A stretch of 64,000 bases of DNA from Siminovitchia acidinfaciens. GTDB lineage: Bacteria; Bacillota; Bacilli; Bacillales; Bacillaceae_C. Position numbers and translations under genes: made by a program. The DNA lies in the NCBI RefSeq assembly GCF_003605385.1, contig NZ_QYTV02000002.1:311412-375411 (forward strand), read 5' to 3'. Of the stretch, positions 46,031-55,195 are shown piece after piece; position 1 is the first letter of the stretch; every line of letters begins with the position of its first letter. The notes under the pieces were generated by a model. The model saw only the letters and a list, made by a program, of their open reading frames with translations, made no database searches and was not told where the DNA came from.

Positions 46031-47053
46031 TCAAATGAGATGCAGTTCATTACTAAACAGTGAAATTTTCTTTAGTACGAGCTGGGAAACAAAAGGTCTT
46101 TTTCCTCTCAATGTTGCCTGAAGATTACGTCTGAGTTCTTTTTCCAACACTCTCATCAAATAAGCCATTCGATATAAACGGTTGGGATCCTCAGAAAATG
46201 AAATGCCTCTTTGTTGCATCTGATCAAGATAAATCCTAATGCACTTGTCTCGAATCTCCCTTTCCTTCTCTTCAAAACGATTATCAAGAATGGTTTCCAC
46301 CAGTTTCACCACATCTAACCAGCAAGGTGAAAAAGTCGCTACCCCAAAATCAATAAATTTTATTGTTTGACCGTCATAACAAATATTACCTAAATGAAGA
46401 TCCCCGTGTGTCAGACACTTACCAGATTGAATCACCTCTGGAAAATCAAGATCTCGTTCGACTAGCTCATAAATTTCAGGACAATATTGCTCAATGACTT
46501 TTTTCAGGAAATCGTCTTCCTTAGCTTGTTGCAAATACCCTTTAATGTTTTCTAGGCGTTCGTTTCTCCTTTCTGTCTGAAATTCAGGGACTGTACGGCG
46601 AATGAGCTCTGCGACTGGCTGATGTTCAAAGGTTTTCGCATGGAGTCGTGCCAATGATGACGTAATGTTATATAGATCAGCAGGCTTAAACTTTGGCTTT
46701 TCTCCAAATACATTCAAATATTCCGTAAATATCCATACTTCGAGATTTTCTGCGTCAATCTGTATGTCATAAAAGTAAGGCATAAATTCACTGACCCGGG
46801 TATCTTTTAAATTTTTATACACATTCCACTCATAATATTTTAGGAAGGTTTTGCTGCCATTATAAAGTTTTAAAATGACTGGAAAAGTTCCGCTAGACGT
46901 AGGCACATCGATCATCCAAACGCTTCGGGTACTGCCTTCTTTTATGCTGCCGATATCTTCTTCTTTCAATGGTCTTGTGGGCTTAATCGGTATTTTGTTG
47001 GCCAATGACCATTTGCCCCAATTTTCAATAATTTTACTCTTCCAAACGATCAT
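46031..47053 (-). CDS. Aminoglycoside-phosphotransferase/CotS-fold kinase, paralogue 2
   Basis: 340 residues, aligned along its whole length with the gene at 44.9 kb (shared NKIPIK, YKNLKDT, LHAKTFE.QPVA, RDLDFPEVIQSG). Catalytic HGDLHLGNICYD near 216-227 and IDFGVATFSP near 234-243 are intact. Good ribosome site AGAAGGGAAAACA. A tandem duplicate; may phosphorylate a related sugar or amino-sugar of the surface glycan. Confidence 0.77.
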   Translation of the reverse strand: MIVWKSKIIENWGKWSLANKIPIKPTRPLKEEDIGSIKEGSTRSVWMIDVPTSSGTFPVILKLYNGSKTFLKYYEWNVYKNLKDTRVSEFMPYFYDIQIDAENLEVWIFTEYLNVFGEKPKFKPADLYNITSSLARLHAKTFEHQPVAELIRRTVPEFQTERRNERLENIKGYLQQAKEDDFLKKVIEQYCPEIYELVERDLDFPEVIQSGKCLTHGDLHLGNICYDGQTIKFIDFGVATFSPCWLDVVKLVETILDNRFEEKEREIRDKCIRIYLDQMQQRGISFSEDPNRLYRMAYLMRVLEKELRRNLQATLRGKRPFVSQLVLKKISLFSNELHLI

Positions 47054-47431
47054 TGTTTTCCCTTCTTTCCGTTGCTAATGATCATAAGTCAGATTAGATA
47101 TATCCTTAAGAAACAACCAATCTTTTATTTTATATAAAAATTAATATGTCTCCAAAAATCGCAGCTTACTCTCAACGAGATCTAAAGTGGATTTACAATG
47201 TTTATGATGAATCAGGGAAGCCCAGAAAACCCGGGATTTTTGTGAAAGATAGGATAATGTGTTCCTGTTTTGCTCGCTTATATAGCATATACAGATATTT
47301 TAATATGGAAATGGATATTGTCCCATTCGATATAAAATCAGGCTTATGCAATTTTTATTAAGATATCTTTTGTTGGAATCCCTGATGGACACCTAACTAA
47401 GACAGCTGCACAATCACTATTGATAAAGGGA
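47054..47431. other. Spacer between kinase and glycosyltransferase genes
   Basis: A 71-codon + frame (47146-47361) starts MSPKIAAYSQRDLKWIYN but has no ribosome site and no homologue I recognise. It may be a trace of an older gene. Nothing else found. Confidence 0.35.
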
Positions 47432-48556
47432 TCATGTTTTATAAATATGTTCCGACAAATATTTGGTCCATTCGGTTTCAAAACGGTTGTATGAGAATTG
47501 ACTGGCTGTTTCAACTGCTTTCTTGGCTATATCCTCTCCAATATTAGGATCCAGCACTATTTTTCGCAAATATTCAGCCAATTGTTCAAAGTCGCCATAT
47601 TTTACAATATAAGCATTTTTTCCATGTTGAAAATAATCTCTCCCCCCCATTGAGTCGAACCCTATTACAGCACACCCACAAGCCATAGCTTCCAAAGGAG
47701 GCAATCCAAATCCTTCGGAGGGATTCAGTGTTAAATAATATTTGTGTTGATTTAATAAATCAGCCAATTCTTTTTGAGTGACATCCTTCACCATTCTGTA
47801 TCCAATGTTGGATGAAGGGTACTTCTCCTTGTAATATTCGTGGAGATATTGAAACACCGGCTCTGCATAACCTTTGTAACCGAGAATCAGTATGTCATTG
47901 CTTCGTTCATTCCATGGTGTCTTATTCCTAAAAACAGACTGGTTAATGAAAGGCGAGATCACAGATGATGGAGTGTTAAAAACATTTTTGACATGTTGTT
48001 GGACGAAATGAGATACACTTACATAATGGTCAAAAAAAATGTCTAATACCGGATAAGTATTCATTCCTTGAAGATACATAAGTTTCTTCATCGGCAAGTT
48101 CGGGCCAAACCATTTATTAGAATAAGCCGGATTACAAATGAATAAATCATTTGGTTTCATCATTTTCTTCATTTCACCGATTGTAATATCTCTAAATTCA
48201 AATGGATAATCGAACCGAGGGTGTGTCAATTGGGGCATCCTGGGAATCTTTTTTTTATGTTCAACAATAAAAAGCGGACTTCCAAATTGATAGTGACATA
48301 TGCGCCCGATTTGATAGATTAAATAAGCCGCTCCATTGTCTCCGTATCCTTTGAACACGAATACTTTTCTATCAGAAGAACCGGATGTCAGGCTACCATT
48401 TAAGGTTCCCAAATGCTTCCGTGGATTCATTCTCCATTTGGGTATCAATTCCGAAAGCTTGACCATGCCCAAAGGATCCATTTTAACACGAGAAACAGAG
48501 CCATCTGTTGCGCCATAATAACTTGCAATGTTCACTTCTAGATTACTATCGGTCAT
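47432..48556 (-). CDS. GT4-type glycosyltransferase, paralogue 2
   Basis: About 374 residues from the ATG at 48556, nine bases after AAAGGA. Residues from about 62 onward match paralogue 1 closely (KVFVFKGYGDNGAAYLI, LMYLQGMNTYPVLDIFFDHY, GFGLPPLEAMACGCAVIG). The first 60 residues are an extra polar extension not found in the others. Head of the four-gene - strand group GT, kinase, kinase, GT. Confidence 0.87.
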   Translation of the reverse strand: MTDSNLEVNIASYYGATDGSVSRVKMDPLGMVKLSELIPKWRMNPRKHLGTLNGSLTSGSSDRKVFVFKGYGDNGAAYLIYQIGRICHYQFGSPLFIVEHKKKIPRMPQLTHPRFDYPFEFRDITIGEMKKMMKPNDLFICNPAYSNKWFGPNLPMKKLMYLQGMNTYPVLDIFFDHYVSVSHFVQQHVKNVFNTPSSVISPFINQSVFRNKTPWNERSNDILILGYKGYAEPVFQYLHEYYKEKYPSSNIGYRMVKDVTQKELADLLNQHKYYLTLNPSEGFGLPPLEAMACGCAVIGFDSMGGRDYFQHGKNAYIVKYGDFEQLAEYLRKIVLDPNIGEDIAKKAVETASQFSYNRFETEWTKYLSEHIYKT

Positions 48557-48565
48557 AGCGTTCAT

Positions 48566-48932
48566 TCCTTTCGATCACGGTAATATAGGATAAGGCAATG
48601 AGAATTTATGAGATACCTACCCTAGGAAATTAGGAAGAAAATGATTTTTATAACTAGAGGGAGCCTAGGTACCTCCTATATTTCAAACATATTCTATAAT
48701 ATATAAAAATACCTCCTTGATTATTAAAGAGGTTTATTGCATTACGTTCGTCAAACATTTTCTTTCCACTTAACACAAAATCTGTTACTCAATAATTTGA
48801 CAACCGAACTTCTCATCATCCGGTTGCCTTATATTTAGATTCTTTGCCCCATGAATTTATATTTTTGTTTTTTGATCCGAAACTCTTCCTTGGTCAGGTT
48901 TTCCTGTTCTTTTAGTTTAGAACTAAATGCAA
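48566..48932. other. Spacer with a SHOCT-like remnant
   Basis: On the - strand about 48835-48920 a frame reads KLKEQENLTKEEFRIKKQKY and stops. This matches the SHOCT helical hairpin (usual pattern L-x-x-G-I-L-T-x-E-E-F-x-x-K-K) but has no start codon or ribosome site. The remainder is AT-rich. Confidence 0.4.
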
Positions 48933-49541
48933 TTATGAGAAGGTAATCCCAATAATATTTTCACCACTCAAATATTTCAGGATTTGTTCGGCACATTCCT
49001 GTACGGTAAAATGTTCTGAATCCACGGTGATCTCCGGGTGTTCCGGTTCCTCATACGGTGCCGAAATACCGGTAAATTCTTTTATCTCTTTTCGGCGTGC
49101 TTTTTTATAAAGCCCCTTTGGATCGCGACTCTCACACGCTTTCGAGGAACATTGTACATAGATTTCAACAAATTCATTCGGTTGTACGAGATTTCTCACT
49201 GTTTGGCGATCAACACGGTAAGGAGAAACAAAGGTGGCTAAAACGACCGTACCGCTGTCCACGAATAACTTAGCTGTTTCACCAATCCGACGAATGTTTT
49301 CACTGCGATCCTCCGGCGAGAAGCCAAGGTCCGCATTTAACCCGTGGCGCACATTGTCACCATCCAATAAATAGGTCGATATGCCTCGTTGATGCAATTG
49401 CTGTTCCACCACATTAGCAATCGTCGATTTTCCCGAACCGGAAAGCCCTGTAAACCACAAAATGCAACTTTTATGGCCATGTAAGATTTGTCGGTCCTTT
49501 TTCGTGATGGAGGACTCATGCCAATAAATGTTATCCGTCAT
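48933..49541 (-). CDS. cysC: Adenylyl-sulfate (APS) kinase
   Basis: 202 residues from the ATG at 49541, seven bases after AAGGTGGTG; the frame continues upstream without a ribosome site. P-loop GLSGSGKST at 32-40, [23 protein letters not shown], and [10 protein letters not shown], the CysC signature. Makes PAPS from APS and ATP. In B. subtilis CysC sits with cysH; here it follows a sulfotransferase and a permease, so the PAPS probably serves as sulfuryl donor instead of being reduced. Confidence 0.95.
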   Translation of the reverse strand: MTDNIYWHESSITKKDRQILHGHKSCILWFTGLSGSGKSTIANVVEQQLHQRGISTYLLDGDNVRHGLNADLGFSPEDRSENIRRIGETAKLFVDSGTVVLATFVSPYRVDRQTVRNLVQPNEFVEIYVQCSSKACESRDPKGLYKKARRKEIKEFTGISAPYEEPEHPEITVDSEHFTVQECAEQILKYLSGENIIGITFS

Positions 49542-49558
49542 CTGTATACACCACCTTA

Positions 49559-51337
49559 TTATTGTAATGGCCAAAATTGTGGGATTAATATAATCGATAC
49601 AATCATAAACAATAGATTTAAAGGGATGCCAACCTTTAAATAATCACTGAATTTGTAACCGCCGGGGCCATACACAATAAGATTCGTCTGATAGCCAATT
49701 GGTGTTGAAAAGCTGGCAGATGCAGCCATTGCAATGGCGATCGCAAACGGCTCAGGATTCAACGACATTTGTTGTGAAATGGAAAAAGCAATTGGAAAAA
49801 CAAGAGCCGCTGCTGCATTGTTTGTAATAATTTCTGTAAAAAGCATCGTTAGTAAATAAACAGCTGCTAAAACCGCCACGGGTCCAAATGGTGTGGCTTC
49901 TCTTGTGATGGCTTCAGCGATATAACCAGCTGCTCCTGTTTTATTCAAAGCGTGGGCAATACCAAATGAAGAGCCAATTAAAATCAAAAGATTCCATTCG
50001 ATCGATCGCCTGGCTTCGCGAGGCGTCATGCACTTTAAAAATAACAACACTGCGACCGAAACAAATGAAGCTGTGACAATCGGAAGAATGCCAATTGTAA
50101 CGGAGACAATCATGCAAAGGAAGATTCCCAAGGACAAGTGCGACTTAAAATCATTGTCGTTGTTCTGCGAAACGTGCGAGGTGAAATAAAAGTCTTTGCT
50201 GGATCCTTGATTTTTGATTAAAAAATCATAAGCTGACAAAGTAAATAACACATCTCCCGGTTTTAGCACAATCGTACCGATTTTTTCTTCCATTCTTCGC
50301 CCATTCCGAAACACAGCGATAATGACCGCATTGTATCGTTGTCGAAATTGACTTTCCTTCAGTGTACGATGACTCAACATCGAATTCTTTGATATTACAA
50401 CCTCAGACAGGTGGATATCAGAACCTCGAAAATGCTCAAGGTCGACCTCAGATCCTAACTCTAACGTCAGCCCTGGGATTTTTTCTAATTCAAAAATCAT
50501 GGATACTACTCCGGTAAAAATCAGATGATCATCGGATTGTAACACTTCGTCACTGGAAACGGGGAAAATTTTTCTACCTTTTCGAATAACGGCAATTAAA
50601 TACAAGCCCTTTAAATTACGTAACTGCGCCTGTTTAATGGTTTTGCCAATAAGCGGACACGCGGATTCAACTTTCATTTCCACCAGATACTTACCGCTTT
50701 CTCCCTGTTCAAGATCCTGTTCAGGATTACGAGAAGGAAGAATTTTCTGTCCGATAAATGTCATGTACAAAACACCGACAATGGTTGAGGGAACACCAAT
50801 ATAGGCAAGCTCAAACATAGAAAAGCCCTGATATCCTTGGTTTTTTAGAAATGTACTTACAACTAAATTAGTTGATGTCCCGATGAGGGTACACATTCCT
50901 CCAAATATGGCCGCATAGGATAGGGGTAATAAAAACTTCGAAGGGGCGAATCGGTTGTCCTGTGCCCATCTCTTTATAATTGGGGTGAACATAGCTACAA
51001 CCGGAGTGTTATTTAAAACAGAAGAAAGTGTAGCAATCGAGAGCATCATTCTAAAAACGGCTTTTGGGGGTGTATTTATCTTACCAAAAATTAGTTTGGG
51101 TAGATTCCTGACTAATTTACTATTCTGAACTGCTGAAACCAATACAAACAAAGCTGCTATTGTCAAAATTCCCTCATTTGAGAAACCACTTAACGCCTCG
51201 TTTGGTGTCAAAATACCAAAAAGCATTAAACTCACCAGGGCTGCGAATACAACTAGATCGGATTCAAACCATCCAACCGCCAATAAGATAAACATAAACA
51301 TAACGATTGTAACGGTAATTAGTCCCGGAAGGGCCAT
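49559..51337 (-). CDS. SLC13-family permease with two RCK-C domains, putative sulfate transporter
   Basis: 592 residues: a split DASS/SLC13 membrane domain (helices at about 1-200 and 390-592) with the pattern [16 protein letters not shown] and near the end [19 protein letters not shown], separated by two TrkA-C/RCK-C regulatory domains (about 215-280 and 308-370). This layout is found in bacterial transporters for sulfate, dicarboxylates or other anions. Sulfate is inferred from the CysC gene 17 bp downstream and the sulfotransferase upstream. Confidence 0.85.
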   Translation of the reverse strand: MALPGLITVTIVMFMFILLAVGWFESDLVVFAALVSLMLFGILTPNEALSGFSNEGILTIAALFVLVSAVQNSKLVRNLPKLIFGKINTPPKAVFRMMLSIATLSSVLNNTPVVAMFTPIIKRWAQDNRFAPSKFLLPLSYAAIFGGMCTLIGTSTNLVVSTFLKNQGYQGFSMFELAYIGVPSTIVGVLYMTFIGQKILPSRNPEQDLEQGESGKYLVEMKVESACPLIGKTIKQAQLRNLKGLYLIAVIRKGRKIFPVSSDEVLQSDDHLIFTGVVSMIFELEKIPGLTLELGSEVDLEHFRGSDIHLSEVVISKNSMLSHRTLKESQFRQRYNAVIIAVFRNGRRMEEKIGTIVLKPGDVLFTLSAYDFLIKNQGSSKDFYFTSHVSQNNDNDFKSHLSLGIFLCMIVSVTIGILPIVTASFVSVAVLLFLKCMTPREARRSIEWNLLILIGSSFGIAHALNKTGAAGYIAEAITREATPFGPVAVLAAVYLLTMLFTEIITNNAAAALVFPIAFSISQQMSLNPEPFAIAIAMAASASFSTPIGYQTNLIVYGPGGYKFSDYLKVGIPLNLLFMIVSIILIPQFWPLQ

Positions 51338-51391
51338 AAGATCACCTCTTTCACCTCATGCTTTAGCAATTCAGGGGAAACAAATCCTCTT

Positions 51392-52147
51392 TCATACATC
51401 ATCAACGTAACCCATTTTTGTCATAAGGGGACTGCACTGGTCTATGATAAACTGTTTTATAACCTTCGACAGCGATGTACTGGAACTATTGATTCTTTTG
51501 GCCAACACCTTTTGTATATCCTGTTCCTCCAAATGGCCGATTTGCTTAATAAGATTGATAGTCTCTTTGTCTAGTGAGGTAATGTCCTCATATTTTACTA
51601 GATACATGTTCGAATCAGTCTTGGAAAGTTCAAAATAGGTTTCCACATGCTGATTCCAAAGCTTTGTAAATTCCTCAAGTGAACTGTATAATTCCTTCCA
51701 ACCTTTTGCGGATAGGCTACTCCATACATCGATCGGATTCCTGACAAGAAGGATCACGGTACAATTGGGATAGCACTGGCGCAGTAACCGCAACTCTTTT
51801 TTTCCGTATCTTACCTCTTTATAACCAATGAAATCATGTTGTTTGCTGTAATTCTTCACGTATAAATTTTCATGGAAGGCCCTTACCGTTTTGACCATTG
51901 CGTCGGCTACTTCATTTTTCGGTGGAGTCATACCAGCAATCCACTTATTTGCGTCTCCCCCGTTGTTAAAATAAGCACTTCGGTGCTTTAACCCGGCAAA
52001 ATGATTAGCATTATTGTAGATGCGGCAAAAATCTGTTAAACATCCGCCATTCTCGCCCCATATTAATGTTTTCTCCCTTGCATTAAAAATCCTTTGCAGC
52101 ATGGTGGATCCAGAACGTTGGGTGGCCGCTGAAATGACTATATCCAA
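51392..52147 (-). CDS. Sulfotransferase, type A, paralogue 1
   Basis: 251 residues. The 5'-phosphosulfate loop is AATQRSGSTMLQRIFNAR at about 7-24; the 3'-phosphate strand is VILLVRNPIDVWSS at about 131-144. These are the PAPS-binding landmarks of the sulfotransferase family. A near relative (MDLLISAATHRSGST) is at 60.4 kb. Start is TTG at 52147, seven bases after AGGAGAG. First gene of an operon with the permease and CysC: enzyme, sulfate import and PAPS synthesis together. Confidence 0.88.
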   Translation of the reverse strand: MDIVISAATQRSGSTMLQRIFNAREKTLIWGENGGCLTDFCRIYNNANHFAGLKHRSAYFNNGGDANKWIAGMTPPKNEVADAMVKTVRAFHENLYVKNYSKQHDFIGYKEVRYGKKELRLLRQCYPNCTVILLVRNPIDVWSSLSAKGWKELYSSLEEFTKLWNQHVETYFELSKTDSNMYLVKYEDITSLDKETINLIKQIGHLEEQDIQKVLAKRINSSSTSLSKVIKQFIIDQCSPLMTKMGYVDDV

Positions 52148-52328
52148 TTGGTATCTCTCCTTTCAATTTATTGTTATATCATATGAAAGGAAATCAAGGC
52201 CCGACCAGTAAAGATAACTAGTATTGTATAGACGTTCTCATAGTTTTTTGATAAGACAGGCCACTCATTTTATATATCATCTAGATAAATTACTGTGCTA
52301 GATGTTTCCGTTGTTTTTATATACGTAG

Positions 52329-53028
52329 TCATTCATAGTTGTCAATGTATCTACTTAAATCATCTGTATAGGCAATAATCCTTGCTAGCTTGATTAATTC
52401 TTCATTCTTTTTGTGAGACGTATGGGTATCATCATCATGTCGAACGATAGCAAAGTTTTTCCTGTCTGTAGTATATATTTTGTATCCTTGTTCCCAACAT
52501 TGACGTTGGATGCCAACATCCTCGCCTAGATTTTTGGGAGGGAATTTTATTTTGGGGTAAATGCTTTTATCAAAAACGATCGTCCCTCCTTTCATCACCT
52601 TTTTGATATATTGATTTTCGAAAAAACCGACCGGAATCCATCGTGAGAATCTTCTCTTTTTTAAAATACGTATACGTTGTCCTCTTCCCTACAAGAACTG
52701 CGTCTGTGTTTTCAAAGGCTTCCATCGCTTGAGAGATATATTCAGGTCCATAATAGTCGTCATCATCAAATTTGGCGACATAACCGTGTTTGGCTTTTTC
52801 TGTTCCATAGTTCAGACATTCGCCTAGTGTGACTTCTTCTGGAAGTTGATATATGGAAACATTTTTATATTCTCCAGCTTTCATTTTCCATCTTTCTATC
52901 TTCATATCGTCTTTATTCAATATGATAATTAACTCTTTATCCTCCCAATTTTGCCGATCAAAATTTTCAAAGATATTATCCATGAACTGAGGTTTTATCG
53001 TACTTGTGACGATAGAAATACCAGACAT
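52329..53028 (-). pseudogene. GT2-family glycosyltransferase, single frameshift
   Basis: The first 140 or so codons read a GT2 front: SGISIVTSTIKPQFMDNIF, with DDDDYYGPEYI as the metal-binding Asp triad. The frame then shifts at a run of six A (52621-52626) and the remainder continues in another frame from MKGGTIVFDKS to RIIAYTDDLSRYIDNYE. Removing one A restores a single protein of about 232 residues. AAGGAGG precedes the ATG at 53028. It may be a true inactivation, phase variation or sequencing error. Confidence 0.75.
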
Positions 53029-53080
53029 TGAAGTTCCTCCTTGTAAACAAATTTATTTTTCATGAATCATTGACAGAAAA

Positions 53081-53203
53081 TCATTTTCTCCACGTATATT
53101 GGACAACAAGCCTGTTTGCAACTGGAAGATATGTTTTCGGTTGTGCGAAGAAAAAAGGTTGGAACTTTGTGCCCTTGCCGGCACTAAGTACTATTTCTTT
53201 CAT
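53081..53203 (-). pseudogene. N-terminal stub of a sugar nucleotidyltransferase
   Basis: 40 codons after AAGGGTG: MKEIVLSAGKGTKFQPFF, then PKTYLPVANRLVVQYT. This is the substrate loop (usual L-A-G-G/A-x-G-T-R) and the P-K-x-L-x-P-V motif of RmlA/GlmU-type NTP transferases, which is normally 240-450 residues long. It is cut off after this, and no downstream part is found. Confidence 0.7.
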
Positions 53204-53207
53204 TTTT

Positions 53208-53411
53208 TTACACCCTTTTGTTTAGTCCAGTGATGCAATTTTTCTTAGGATTTGAAAGCAATAGGAACTGTGATTTGTACCAGGTAAGTCCTTTATTAAA
53301 GTTCACATCGAAATAATGAATTTCCTTTCTTGTAGATGGGATGATGTCGGGATGCGTTTTGAGATAATGATATAGTGAAGGGATTGCACCGATGTTAATA
53401 AAATTTGACAT
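53208..53411 (-). pseudogene. Truncated sulfotransferase with damaged PAPS loop
   Basis: 68 residues, MSNFINIGAIPSLYHYLKTH and on to KEIHYFDVNFNKGLTWYKSQF. Compared with the intact enzyme at 58.8 kb (IIMGEMKCGTTALYRYITDHP, RKELAFFHAYYDKGIEWYKSQFP) the KCGTT PAPS loop has been deleted and everything after 65 residues is gone. No ribosome site. Decayed copy of the same sulfotransferase type. Confidence 0.75.
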
Positions 53412-53459
53412 CTTGTTATGTTGACTACTAGAGATGACATCCTTTGAGAATTTCGCCTT

Positions 53460-53927
53460 TTAATGCTTCTCCTTGGGACAAACGGTCTCCAGCAAACCCT
53501 GGCACCCTTTCTCTATTAATTGATAGGCTTTATCAAATTCTCCAGTATGGAAGGGATCGGGAACTTCCGTATACTCCGTTCCCAAGATAAAATCTGTTAA
53601 GAGATAGGCGTGAGTCTCTTTCTTCTCAGCTAATTGTCTAATCGAAGATAGGTTTTTATTATCCATGACAATAATCAGGTCAAATTTCTCCAAATCCCCT
53701 TTAGTCACTTGTCTTCCATAAATTCCATCGTAAGAAATTCCGTGTTTGGCCAAGACTTCCTGTGTTCCCTGGTGAGGGGGGCTTCCGGAGTGCCATTCCC
53801 TAATTCCTGCAGAATCGATGTGAATTTTTGATTCAAGTCCCTCCCGGCGTACAAGATCGCGAAAAATGGCTTCCGCCATCGGAGAACGACAAATGTTGCC
53901 TAAACAGACAAACAAGACGGATGTCAT
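53460..53927 (-). CDS. Low-molecular-weight protein tyrosine phosphatase family
   Basis: 155 residues with the P-loop CLGNICRSP at about 8-16 (nucleophile Cys8, general acid Asp in VPDPFHTGEFDKAY near 125). The family includes YfkJ and YwlE of B. subtilis, phosphatases for phosphotyrosine or phosphoarginine. Here it lies 4 bp behind a CgeB-like glycosyltransferase, so it may trim phosphates from glycan intermediates or control the cluster's kinases. GAGGTGAAAAG before the ATG. Confidence 0.88.
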   Translation of the reverse strand: MTSVLFVCLGNICRSPMAEAIFRDLVRREGLESKIHIDSAGIREWHSGSPPHQGTQEVLAKHGISYDGIYGRQVTKGDLEKFDLIIVMDNKNLSSIRQLAEKKETHAYLLTDFILGTEYTEVPDPFHTGEFDKAYQLIEKGCQGLLETVCPKEKH

Positions 53928-53931
53928 CTTT

Positions 53932-54882
53932 TCACCTCCCTTCAGTTTGTGTCTTCCTTTTGATGATTTGTTTTATATGTTGTATAAGCTCTGTTGCTCT
54001 TTTTTCGGTTGAATGTTTTTCTCTAACCATCTGATAGCCATTACGGGCAATTCGAATCCTTTCATCTTCGTTCCGTAAATAATAGGCAGCCTTTTCTTCA
54101 AAGTTGTTTTTATTTACCGCAATAAACGTATCCCTATCGACGAATCCCAAATCTGTTAGCTCTTTAGAGGAAGGTGCCAACAACAAGGTATTGCACCCTA
54201 GCACCTCAAAATATTTCATTAACGGATATTCAAATACGGAGTTACAAGTCAAGAACATTTTTGCACGATTAATTTCCTGCGCATAATCCTTTCCAATCAG
54301 AGAACCAGGTTGGATACTGTGCTCATCATAATATCCGGGATGAGGATGATATTGAAAACCCCGAGTGCTTTTTAGGCGTTGCAACATCAAAGTTCTGAGT
54401 GGATAAAGACGTGACGATAGAGCTCCCATCATCAGCCAATTGATATTTTTTTCTAGTTGATAGTCCTTGTATATTTCTAAATTTGCATGATGGGGGAACC
54501 AAATCATTCGTCTATTAAGCTGGGGATACCATTTTCTAAAAGCATCACGATAATGGACAAAAATCATATCGATGTTTTCTTGCGCAATATATCTTTTTCT
54601 TTGATGGATGTAGTTAGAAATGTCATGAAAAATGATTGCCTTAGGAATGTGAACATCGTTTAGCCCCTTGATAAGCGGACCAAGTTTTGGCGCAAAACAA
54701 TCATTTAATAAAATAAAATCGGGCTTGTATGGGAGCTGTTCTAAAATATTTGCCATCTGCCCCTCAGTCCTCCAAAACATTACGTCACATTGCTTTTTCA
54801 ATTCTTCGGCTAAATAATGGCTGCTCTTCTCCATTTGGTCTGATTGGTCCATTGTAAAAAACAAAACCTTTAATTTTTCCAT
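53932..54882 (-). CDS. CgeB-like glycosyltransferase
   Basis: 316 residues of GT-B shape. The C-terminal half has LIGKDYAQEINRAKMFLTCNS, FEYPLMKYFEVLGCNTLLLAPSS and DRDTFIAVNKNNFEEKAAYYL, the Glycos_transf_1-type pattern of spore maturation protein CgeB and CotSA relatives. CgeB decorates the outermost spore layer in B. subtilis. A role in spore-surface glycan assembly is thus likely but inferred. GGGGG precedes the ATG. Followed closely by the phosphatase gene. Confidence 0.78.
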   Translation of the reverse strand: MEKLKVLFFTMDQSDQMEKSSHYLAEELKKQCDVMFWRTEGQMANILEQLPYKPDFILLNDCFAPKLGPLIKGLNDVHIPKAIIFHDISNYIHQRKRYIAQENIDMIFVHYRDAFRKWYPQLNRRMIWFPHHANLEIYKDYQLEKNINWLMMGALSSRLYPLRTLMLQRLKSTRGFQYHPHPGYYDEHSIQPGSLIGKDYAQEINRAKMFLTCNSVFEYPLMKYFEVLGCNTLLLAPSSKELTDLGFVDRDTFIAVNKNNFEEKAAYYLRNEDERIRIARNGYQMVREKHSTEKRATELIQHIKQIIKRKTQTEGR

Positions 54883-55195
54883 GTTCCAGCCCCCTGGACC
54901 TAGTAAATCTCTATTGTGTTGTTACTGTATATATTTATATGATTCTATTCCTTTGCATGTTTGGGTAACTAACCCCTTGCTGATGAAAATAGGTACAATA
55001 TGTCAGAAAGCATTCATGTTTTATACGACGGAATGCATCAAGAAATAGGAAACCATCACGAAATTGATAGATTAATGCCCGTTTTTCTTTTATTTAGTTA
55101 ATAATCCAACCCCCTGTACCTTCATCTAAATAGAGTATAATACAGATGGTTTTAGACTCATCTGCATGTAGCTGAGTCTAAAGGAGGGAAAGTTA
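54883..55195. other. Divergent promoter region of the CgeB-like and CotZ-like genes
   Basis: A TATAAT at 55136-55141 lies 55 bp before the CotZ-like start, without a clear minus-35. A 10-bp inverted repeat at 55151-55182 follows. A 33-codon + frame near 54999 starts MSESIHVLYDGMHQEIG but has no ribosome site. No exact sigma-K promoter was found by eye. Confidence 0.4.
55151..55182 (+). promoter_or_regulatory. Leader hairpin touching the CotZ-like ribosome site
   Basis: TTTAGACTCA and TGAGTCTAAA pair perfectly around 12 bases. The 3' arm overlaps the first two A of AAGGAGG, so folding could hinder ribosome access, or the arms could be a protein-binding dyad. Confidence 0.5.

Noticed and set aside
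44934-47053. Aminoglycoside resistance genes
   Set aside because: Only the kinase fold is shared. Duplication within a glycosyltransferase group and the CotS-like context make resistance an unlikely role.
47146-47361. 71-codon + frame opposite the kinase/GT group
   Set aside because: No ribosome site, no homologue recognised; recorded only as a possible old trace.
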